NCBI GenBank assembly: GCA_900128585.1
Contig: LT642747.1
Span: forward strand, 1 to 11,288
DNA: 11,288 nt
Direction of reading: 5' to 3'
Source: Stramenopiles sp. TOSAG23-3
Lineage: Eukaryota > Sar
The notes under the pieces were generated by a model, which worked only from the letters and a program-made list of their open reading frames with translations, was not told the DNA's origin and did not search any database. The translations under genes were made by a program, and so were the position numbers. Positions 1 to 6,858 of the stretch are shown here, one piece after another; the stretch's first letter is position 1, and each line of letters starts with the position of its first letter.

Positions 1-301
1 TGTACCTGTACCTACATAAAAACCGGCACAGGGCGCACAGTGCGCACACACAGTTGACCTCTTTCTAATAATAATAATAAAATCCGTAGTTCAATTTACT
101 TGACCTAAAATAATAGATATTCACTAACAACCATGCACAAGGGACAATAGTCGTCTTCTAATAGTCAATTATTCATTACATACGATGGAGCAGATATCTA
201 CTCCATACATTTATGCTCGAAAACATTTATAACATCTAGTTGTTTTATTTTCTAGGTAAGTGATCGGCACAGTAACAACGAACGAAGGAATTGGCACAAT
301 A
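1..301. other. 5' flank of the secreted DOMON gene
   Basis: I find no gene in these 301 bases. They hold a GC-rich perfect palindrome (33-45), a short TAA run (about 66-81), one copy of the dispersed 8-mer AGTCGTCT (149-156), and a polypyrimidine/CTAG/GTAAGT string at 247-261. The first 15 bases contain TACCTGTACCTAC, which recurs at 4487-4499. The region probably carries the promoter and 5' UTR of the gene starting at 302, but no clear TATA box at a sensible distance can be argued. Confidence 0.5.
33..45. promoter_or_regulatory. GC-rich palindrome GCGCAC-A-GTGCGC
   Basis: Two perfect 6-base arms are separated by one base, about 257 bases upstream of the ATG at 302, in an otherwise AT-rich flank. 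The symmetry is what a dimeric transcription-factor site would show. That role is inference; no specific factor is recognised. Confidence 0.25.
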
Positions 302-2623
302 ATGTTGGCACCCGTCGTCCTCGTCGCTGCCCTCCTTGCAGCGGAAGTTTACTCTTTGGCCCCGGTGCAAAAAAATATGAACGGGGACTATTTGACCTCG
401 CAGTCGACAAATTTAAACGGGAAACAGACGTTTAATACCGACTTTGCCTCGAAGGGGCACGAGTATTTTGACGTCTACTCCCCCGTCATCAACAGTACCT
501 ACGGAATGGTGTACTGGACGCAGATGAAGGACGTGAGTCTGCCCCCGGACATAAAGGAAAGGTTCGACGGGAAAGTAATCGCAATTACGGGCTATGAAAT
601 GGACCAAGTCCTGAAAGATGAGACTTCTGTGCCTATCAACTGGGCATACAACCATCACTATGTTGGCTGGATCCAAGGCAAGAACAGTGAAATGGTTTTG
701 GCCCCTGTTAGGGAAACAGAGCACTCGTACTGGATGAGAGGGGACGGGACCAAGTACATGGCCAGGACGAAACAGCCCGACGCGGACCCAACCTCGGCAA
801 TCCCAACCAGTCAGATATTTGCGGAAGGGAACGGGGGGGAGAGCCGGAAGTCTTTCCATGGCTACCCCGATGGAGTTGCCCAGCTGGTGGAAAGCCCCGT
901 CAAGTTCGTGCTAAACCCGATGCAGATAGATACGTACAACCGTGATTTAAAGCTTGGCGAGCCGTTCAAGGCTGGCCCCTTGCCGCCGGAGGCGGAGTCT
1001 CCCCAGGATGCAGACTACAGCGGATTGCTAGAATGCCCGTGCACCGACCGGTTGTACAAGCAAATATCGCTGACGTACAGCACCCGAAACGCCGGAACAT
1101 GTGGCTCGCAAAACCGAATATACAACGCCACCAAATGCTTCGATGGTATCAAGCAGTTGGACAATGGCATTGCCTTGAAAGACACAAAAATCATAAACGA
1201 CCCAAACCGTGCCGCCGGCTGCACATTTGACAAACGAGCCTCCGTTGGTTATTTCAACAATGCCGCGCAGGGGAACGACTGCGGTGGCGGGAGCGTTTCG
1301 GACGTAGTCGCGTCCGGAATCGCAGAGAACAAGCTGACGGGAGTCCAGCTGAATGTCACGCTAAAGGAGAATGATGCATTCATTCAGCTGAGTGGCCCTG
1401 CGGCAGTCTGGTTTGGAGTAGGTTTGAATGCAAACCAAATGAGTGACCTTCCTTACGCATTAATTGTGTCTGGCAACAACGGAAAGGTCACTGTAACCGA
1501 GCGGAAGCTAGGCTCTCATGCACCAGGCTCCGAATTGAAGCCTAGCATTAAAGTAATCTCAAACACTGTGACGGGAAAGACGCGCACGGTGCTGGTCCAA
1601 CGCCCGATGGCCGGCCTGACAAACGACTACTACACGTTCGACCTCGACCAAGACAATACAATCCCCGTCATTGTGGCGGCCGGATCCTCCTTGACGTTTG
1701 CCTACCACAAAGTGCACGACAGTACGTCCCTATCTTTGTTTAATGAAGCGGCGAGTACATGTGTCTGCAACACAGGCACAAAAGGTGAAATCTGTGGGAA
1801 CGTGGTCGGGGGCTGCATTCCCTTTGGGGATACAGGAGGACAGGATTTGAGAGGGAAAAGGTGCCCCGATGAGCCGCTGTCAGATTTAGCAAAACAGGAC
1901 AACTCCATATGCACGGTACAACAGTACCAAGGTGGATTGCGCTGCTGTCACCACAAAAATATCCTCTTGTCGAAAGCCCAGAACCCGTGGCCGGGGCAAA
2001 TCCTGTCGTACCGGATGAAATTTAGATTTTGGTTCCAGGAATACAAGCCAGAGACGAAATCCAAGAAGGCATCGCATTTGAATTTAGTCCGATTTTACTG
2101 GCAGACAGAGTCTTTTGCAGGTGAGTACAACGTACCGAAAGGTAATTTGAACAGGCCTGGGACACGAAAAAATGCTAAAACGGGGGGATACGAGTACCAA
2201 ATTACGTCCCAATGGCAAGTGGAGGACATGGTGTGGGGATGTGATCCTCGAACAAGTTCCGACCATTGCACAGGAAATGTCAACGGGACTCACAACACTG
2301 GGATACAATTGCGGTATGCGGGGGGCCATTGCCACGCCCCATCTTGCGCCTACATTGAACTTAGCACCAACGCAACCGGTGAATGGAAGCAGTTGTGCAG
2401 GCAATTGCCACACATCGGCGAGGGAAAGATTGACAAAGACAAGTACGACGAAAAAGGATATATAGCATTGCCGCCGTGTTTGTGGGGAACGAAGGAAGAA
2501 GGGCTTCTTGAGCCTGTTACCTTGCCGTTTGGATCTTGGTTACGGTCTGTCAAAATCAACAACTCAACCAACGGGCACTACGGTGAGATGGCATCGTGGC
2601 AAATGAGAGGGGTGATGGTGTAA
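302..2623 (+). CDS. Secreted DOMON-domain, SURNod19-like protein
   Basis: 773 residues. The ATG at 302 is the first after an in-frame TAA at 257-259, and it gives a good signal peptide, MLAPVVLVAALLAAEVYS, so the product should enter the secretory pathway. Residues about 333-484 read as a DOMON domain, a beta-sandwich that binds haem or sugar in known members. Its marks are WFGVGLN, the VTERKLGSHAPG stretch, RTVLVQRPM and a late AYHKVHD. The regions on either side resemble the stress-up-regulated Nod19 (SURNod19) type of plant and algal proteins: FHGYPDG (185-191), PMQIDTYNRD, RCCHHK (547-552), AGEYNVP, then GGHCHAPSC (674-682) and GHYGEMASWQMRG at the C-terminus. There are many paired cysteines and several N-glycosylation sequons, and no C-terminal membrane anchor is evident. 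NHHY (117-120) and HCH (676-678) could bind a metal. The biochemical role is unknown. The DOMON call is fairly safe; the SURNod19 link is from memory of family patterns. Confidence 0.85.
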   Translation: MLAPVVLVAALLAAEVYSLAPVQKNMNGDYLTSQSTNLNGKQTFNTDFASKGHEYFDVYSPVINSTYGMVYWTQMKDVSLPPDIKERFDGKVIAITGYEMDQVLKDETSVPINWAYNHHYVGWIQGKNSEMVLAPVRETEHSYWMRGDGTKYMARTKQPDADPTSAIPTSQIFAEGNGGESRKSFHGYPDGVAQLVESPVKFVLNPMQIDTYNRDLKLGEPFKAGPLPPEAESPQDADYSGLLECPCTDRLYKQISLTYSTRNAGTCGSQNRIYNATKCFDGIKQLDNGIALKDTKIINDPNRAAGCTFDKRASVGYFNNAAQGNDCGGGSVSDVVASGIAENKLTGVQLNVTLKENDAFIQLSGPAAVWFGVGLNANQMSDLPYALIVSGNNGKVTVTERKLGSHAPGSELKPSIKVISNTVTGKTRTVLVQRPMAGLTNDYYTFDLDQDNTIPVIVAAGSSLTFAYHKVHDSTSLSLFNEAASTCVCNTGTKGEICGNVVGGCIPFGDTGGQDLRGKRCPDEPLSDLAKQDNSICTVQQYQGGLRCCHHKNILLSKAQNPWPGQILSYRMKFRFWFQEYKPETKSKKASHLNLVRFYWQTESFAGEYNVPKGNLNRPGTRKNAKTGGYEYQITSQWQVEDMVWGCDPRTSSDHCTGNVNGTHNTGIQLRYAGGHCHAPSCAYIELSTNATGEWKQLCRQLPHIGEGKIDKDKYDEKGYIALPPCLWGTKEEGLLEPVTLPFGSWLRSVKINNSTNGHYGEMASWQMRGVMV

Positions 2624-2723
2624 AAATTCGAGGAAGAGCGAGAAGGACGACACTAAAAACAAAAAAATGGTTGTGTTATTTAAAGTAATTAAAATTTAAG
2701 AACAAAAAAATTAGTTGTTATAT
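2624..2723. other. Shared 3' region of two convergent genes
   Basis: Only 100 AT-rich bases separate the stop of the DOMON gene from the stop of the IQ-motif gene. An ATTAAA (2688-2693) is a possible poly(A) signal for the plus-strand gene. No canonical AATAAA is seen for the minus-strand gene, so its transcript may end inside, or overlap, its neighbour. The 16-mer at 2674-2689 recurs in the 3' flank of the kinase gene. Confidence 0.5.
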
Positions 2724-4130
2724 TTATAAATCACAATAGCAGTGATCAGCTCGTAGTTCATTAATTTTAATTACTAAAGTTCGCAGCAGTTCGTCTTCTT
2801 CGTCCTCTTCGCTGCTGCTCCAATTGTAAAAGTGGTCTTTATCAATTTCCAGCATTCGGTCTGTCGAGTGAAACTGTGGGTCGTTTCGTTTGGCTTGGTC
2901 GATCGCTTTTCTAGATTTTTCGAATTCAACAGGGTACGCTTTATCAACCCAGACACGACGAGAGGCTTCCTGCTTCCTCTGCCACCGCTTCAGGGCTATT
3001 GCAATTTTCCCATAACGAACTCGCCACCTGGCCTGTATCTTGACCGCCGCCACCTGTCGAGCAATTTTCTCGTTCTCAATGTCCTCGAGCATTTGCCGAT
3101 ACCGGCGTCGCTGCACAATGCCACGGTAAATAGCCTGAAACGGAATAAACCCGACAAACTTTTCCTTGTTTTCCTCCACACGTTTCTTGATAATCCTCAC
3201 GGCATGAAAGAGCGCCGTGCTTACTATATGACCATTCCACAACACTGCTAGGGTATGGGACATTTTTCGGTGCATAATGCGGTTGTCCCGCTGTACCCGT
3301 AAATACTGGACGTACCGGCGACAAACGTGCTGACGATACCAGGACTGTACGCACACAACTTTTCGAAGCCGCGCCACGAACGTTCCCCAATGAACTGCTT
3401 GCATTCGGCAGGACCTTTCCATCTTTGCCAGAAATTGGCGGGTCAGGCACTGAATCTTTAGCGCAAAGGTGCTGTAGTGTTGGTAGGATTTTTTGCGGCA
3501 GTGCTGCCGGGCTTTGAAGCCCCGAAACAGGGATTGCATGGCCGTGGCTGCGTTGTATATCTGTTTGTTCCTTGCCTTTGCGGCCAAAACTTCACCTCGG
3601 TGCCTTGAAAATCTACGCAATGTAGCGCGGCGTTTTAGTTGTTGGTACGATAGGGCTCTGCTCACTTTATCTCTAATCCTACACCCACGAAGAAACGCTT
3701 GGATGATAACAACGGGGCCCCGGGTCTCCGTGGCCAATTTAACTCTATGCGGCTTTTTTTCCGCCTCCTCGGCGTCCTGCGCCGGCTTCTCTTTACTTTG
3801 CTCCTCGTGCATTTTTCGTATGTTCTTCAGTGTAACTTCAATATCAGATAACCGCTCTTCTTCGTTGTTGTATCGATTCTCGCCGTCCGTGTATTCTTCC
3901 TCCCACTCGTTCAACTCTTGTGCAAGTTTCCACTGCTCCTGCCGCAAGAACGCACTGATACCACCTATTTTATCCGTCGACCCGGGAGACCCCTTACTAT
4001 GTTCAAAAGGAAAGTGGATATTGTATTCCCTTCCTTTTTTCTGCCATTTAATATGCCGCGTTCTTATTATTCGGTTCAACTGGGATGCGCTAGGCTTCAT
4101 CCTCGGAATTTCACGCTTTTTGTACCTCAT
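2724..4130 (-). CDS. IQ-motif protein, probably calmodulin-binding
   Basis: 468 residues. I start at the ATG at 4130 (A at -3); an in-frame stop lies 60 bases upstream (4188-4190) and the only earlier start would be a non-ATG codon. Six IQ motifs are visible, beginning near residues 143 (IQAFLRGCRIR), 198 (MQSLFRGFKAR), 226 (IQCLTRQFLAK), 261 (VQSWYRQHVCRR), 331 (FQAIYRGIVQRR) and 365 (IQARWRVRYGK). In known families such motifs bind calmodulin or related EF-hand light chains. Motifs 1, 2 and 5 keep the RG core; 3, 4 and 6 have lost the glycine and may bind apo-calmodulin or other light chains weakly. A charged segment (about 60-130, rich in E and K) looks like coiled coil, and an acidic patch SSSEEDEEDE lies near the C-terminus. 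There is no myosin motor, kinase or other catalytic domain, so it is likely a scaffold, perhaps of cytoskeleton, centriole or cilium. That location is inference. Confidence 0.85.
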   Translation of the reverse strand: MRYKKREIPRMKPSASQLNRIIRTRHIKWQKKGREYNIHFPFEHSKGSPGSTDKIGGISAFLRQEQWKLAQELNEWEEEYTDGENRYNNEEERLSDIEVTLKNIRKMHEEQSKEKPAQDAEEAEKKPHRVKLATETRGPVVIIQAFLRGCRIRDKVSRALSYQQLKRRATLRRFSRHRGEVLAAKARNKQIYNAATAMQSLFRGFKARQHCRKKSYQHYSTFALKIQCLTRQFLAKMERSCRMQAVHWGTFVARLRKVVCVQSWYRQHVCRRYVQYLRVQRDNRIMHRKMSHTLAVLWNGHIVSTALFHAVRIIKKRVEENKEKFVGFIPFQAIYRGIVQRRRYRQMLEDIENEKIARQVAAVKIQARWRVRYGKIAIALKRWQRKQEASRRVWVDKAYPVEFEKSRKAIDQAKRNDPQFHSTDRMLEIDKDHFYNWSSSEEDEEDELLRTLVIKINELRADHCYCDL

Positions 4131-4551
4131 CCTGGAGACGACAAAGAACCACAAGGAGAGGACCGCTCGCCACCCGCCGCGCCTCGTTCAACTCAAGAGT
4201 GCCCCCTCTAGACCGCTCGTTCTCTCCTCTATCGTCGATCGAGTATAGTATAACTTCTCCCCGTCCAAATCCCAAAGAAGAAACCGACAAGGAACATGTA
4301 AACTTCCCGCTTTTCTTAAAGTTATAAACACTACTCACACGCACACATATTATAAAAAGTAACAAGCAAAGTATAAGTAATTTACCAATCGAATAAAAAT
4401 ATAAATATCATACCGAGTCGTCTATTTTTTTTTATTGACCCAATAATTTATTATTAGCTACCGTATTATGAGTAGTAATTATATTATACCTGTACCTACC
4501 ATATTGTTGATAAATATAATAATATTATAGTAGAGAAGACGAAATAAATCC

Positions 4552-4582
4552 AAGAAGAAGAAGAAGAAGGAAGAAGAAGAGA
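4552..4582. repeat. GAA microsatellite
   Basis: A nearly pure AAG/GAA run of about 10 units with one interruption (aagg). It is purine-rich on the plus strand, opposite to the TTC runs at 4853, 8558 and 11159. Confidence 0.85.
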
Positions 4583-4852
4583 ACACAATAGAAGAGCAAC
4601 GGTTACCTTTTTTTAATACGAAGTTCTTCCAATAAATAGTCGTCTAGCTATTCATACTACTTGGAATAAAATAGGACTAAGTCTAGCAAAAAAATTATTA
4701 ACTCGAACACTCGAACACAATGTAATACGAGGAGACGACTTCGTCCTGATGAATGATGTTTGTTGTACGTATGTAATCCATCCATTATCTAAATAACTTC
4801 CCCACAAAAAATATTATTCCATCGAAGCTTCATGTCGAAGAATAATAATTAA

Positions 4853-4895
4853 TTCTTCTTCTTCCACTTCTTCTTCTTCTTCTTCTTTCTTCTTC
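4853..4895. repeat. TTC microsatellite
   Basis: An interrupted TTC run (breaks at CAC and CTTTC). It is the reverse complement in type of the GAA run at 4552-4582, so the two could pair across about 270 bases. Confidence 0.85.
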
Positions 4896-4923
4896 GCGAA
4901 AATCGAATAGACGACACAACAAC

Positions 4924-5027
4924 TATTATTATTATTATTATTAAAATTATGTTACTGTAATATTAATACCGTAAATATAATAATATTATTATAATAATAA
5001 TAAAAAATAACAATAATAATATTTTTT
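4924..5027. repeat. ATT/AAT triplet-rich tract
   Basis: An ATT run (4924-4943) is followed by degenerate AAT/TAATAT sequence to about 5027. It is simple-sequence DNA with no coding signal. Confidence 0.7.
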
Positions 5028-5237
5028 GGTTCATTTACTCTCTTGCTCTTCTTCTTATTTTTACCAAACAACAATCCAACCACCACCACCACAAACTATC
5101 ATTCAATTAATTTATGTTTGAACTTTTGAACGGGTAAGAGAAAACACTTCATTTGATATTAAGTTTGTTTAGCCGTACACAGAGAACGGATTTTAGTGCA
5201 GCCAGTGTTTCAGCGATAGGCAATAACAACAAACACA

Positions 5238-6509
5238 ATGTCCACTGCCGGGCCCTTGGAAGTGTCTCCGCCGGCGAAGAAACGCAAAGTAACCACGGGC
5301 GAACACGTGCCAAATTTTTTGTATACGGACAAGCAGAACGTAGGGGTTAAAGAAGGTGGGGTGTACTTCTCCAAGCAGGGGAATGAGTTAGAACTGTTGA
5401 ACGCTTTGTCGATGAATGACTGGGAGTGCCTGCAGCGAGGTCTCTCTGGCTTGCGGGGGTTCAAGGCAAGAATAAGCGGGGAGAATCTGCGTTCAATATC
5501 GCAGTTTCTTTTGAAGGGCGAGTTTGCCAACGCCGAAATGGAGGCTTACGGCATCGGGCAACGTGAGTGGCGGGGCGAAACTTCCACCAAGAAGGCAAAA
5601 GAAAATATGGGGGCAATAATGAAAAGCATTGTGACGGAAGGCCTCGGAGAGGGCAACGACAAGACCCTTGACGCCAAGGCAAACGAACGGGCCCGCTTTC
5701 GGTACGCGCTGGAGCGATCGAAGATAACCAGCTGCCGGGACACTGCGAGGAAGCAGTGCCGCTTGTCCGCGTATTTCGTTGGCGTAGGAACAACGGTCCA
5801 TGGGACGACGTTTGACTCAGACTTACGGAAAATATTGTGCCTTTTGTTGGCGCACAACAAAGAACCGTTCCGTAAACTAGCGGCTTTGTTGCCAACGCCT
5901 ATTATTGATCTGCTGTTGGACAGGCAGCTGCTGCCCTCGTCCAACACCCATTGTGACGTAAAGATCCCAACCCCACAAGCGATCAAGGAACATAAACTGT
6001 ACAAAATAATGTCGATAATCTACAACGTAGCGCTGAAGGGAAATCAAAAGGGCGCAAAGCACGGGGCAGTGCTGTTTGATAATCGCGGCGAATTGCTTAG
6101 CATAGGGTGGAACCATAGGTACGACGTCCCCTCGACGCCGTTGGGGTACAAAGTAATCCACGCCGAAGTCCACGCTTTGGCGCAGTTACGGGGAAGCCCT
6201 GAGAAAAGGAAACGGGCCATTGGGGGCACCATTTACATTGGGGAAATTGATAGGAACAATTACACATTTTGCCATGCCCAGCCGTGCAAAAACTGCACCC
6301 CTGCGCTGGCCAAAACAGGAGTTGCACGGGCACTGTACACTTCCAACAGGGGGGAATTGTGGGAATTGAATGTAAAGCACAACACCGAAGTAGAAGCAGC
6401 ATCGTACGACCTTGCACTAAGGTTCCCAAACTTCAAAAGTGTGGACATGGACGCCTATGAAAAATTGAACATCCCATCGCCCCAAGAACAGAAAGCTGAG
6501 AACGATTAA
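5238..6509 (+). CDS. CMP/dCMP-type zinc deaminase domain protein with N-terminal NLS
   Basis: 423 residues. The ATG at 5238 has A at -3 and an in-frame TAG lies just upstream (5217-5219). Residues about 252-380 form a cytidine/deoxycytidylate deaminase fold: KHGAVLFDNRGELLSIGWN, then the catalytic HAE at 308-310 (zinc ligand H308, proton shuttle E310), then PCKNC at 349-353 (zinc ligands C350 and C353). All catalytic residues are present, so the domain should be active. The family deaminates free C/dC/dCMP or bases in tRNA, mRNA or DNA; the substrate here cannot be told. PPAKKRKV at 11-18 closely resembles a classical monopartite nuclear signal, which favours a nuclear location. Residues 19-250 match nothing I recognise; they are charged and mostly helical in character and make the protein much longer than a simple nucleotide deaminase (about 130-180 residues). 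Confidence 0.85.
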   Translation: MSTAGPLEVSPPAKKRKVTTGEHVPNFLYTDKQNVGVKEGGVYFSKQGNELELLNALSMNDWECLQRGLSGLRGFKARISGENLRSISQFLLKGEFANAEMEAYGIGQREWRGETSTKKAKENMGAIMKSIVTEGLGEGNDKTLDAKANERARFRYALERSKITSCRDTARKQCRLSAYFVGVGTTVHGTTFDSDLRKILCLLLAHNKEPFRKLAALLPTPIIDLLLDRQLLPSSNTHCDVKIPTPQAIKEHKLYKIMSIIYNVALKGNQKGAKHGAVLFDNRGELLSIGWNHRYDVPSTPLGYKVIHAEVHALAQLRGSPEKRKRAIGGTIYIGEIDRNNYTFCHAQPCKNCTPALAKTGVARALYTSNRGELWELNVKHNTEVEAASYDLALRFPNFKSVDMDAYEKLNIPSPQEQKAEND

Positions 6510-6858
6510 AAATCTAAGAAAACAATATACTCTTTTAAAAAAAAACAAACATTTATTATAAGACTCTCTTCATCATTTTAAATCAATTACTATTTCAATT
6601 CCAACCCTAATCCTATCTTGATGTTTTAATTTGATTTTTTAATAGGAACTTTTGACAAGGAAATACTAATTTGAAATTTTAAACTACAGCATAGTCTCTA
6701 CGAACTTACGAAGTATATTTTTTGGTAATTTATTTCGTACGAAGTAAAACTAAGAGTTTTTTAATCAAAAGACACGCACAGAGATTATCTTTACGAAAAC
6801 ATACAAGACACAGATATATTCACACATTTCATTCACAGAAACACAAGTTCGTGTCCCG
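6510..6858. other. Convergent AT-rich intergenic region
   Basis: 349 bases lie between the stops of the deaminase and MYB genes. It is AT-rich with A and T homopolymers and no supported gene. A minus-strand AATAAA (6729-6734) is a possible poly(A) signal for the MYB gene, 125 bases past its stop. No canonical AATAAA is seen for the deaminase transcript. Confidence 0.5.

Larger units (their letters stand above)
4131..5237. other. Divergent intergenic region, AT-rich with microsatellites
   Basis: This is 1.1 kb between two genes that point away from each other, so it should hold both promoters. The first 250 bases next to the IQ gene are GC-balanced and are its likely 5' UTR and promoter. The rest is very AT-rich with GAA, TTC and ATT runs. 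It carries two forward copies (4416, 4638) and one inverted copy (4733) of the dispersed 8-mer AGTCGTCT. Just before the deaminase ATG, a GTAAGA (5134) and several YAG trinucleotides (5200-5219) could mark a small 5' UTR intron, but this is weak. I see no RNA gene and no credible ORF. Confidence 0.5.

Noticed and set aside
260-301. N-terminal extension of the secreted protein from a GTG codon
   Set aside because: The ATG at 302 gives a clean signal peptide at the very N-terminus; the extension would bury it and needs a non-ATG start in a eukaryote.
4131-4154. N-terminal extension of the IQ protein from a TTG codon
   Set aside because: The ATG at 4130 has good context, and a non-ATG start is not needed.
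3493-4248. 251-codon open frame on the plus strand over the IQ gene
   Set aside because: It is antisense to a gene with six clear IQ motifs, has no recognisable domain, and its Cys/Ser/Leu-rich content mirrors the Lys/Arg/Glu codons of the opposite strand.
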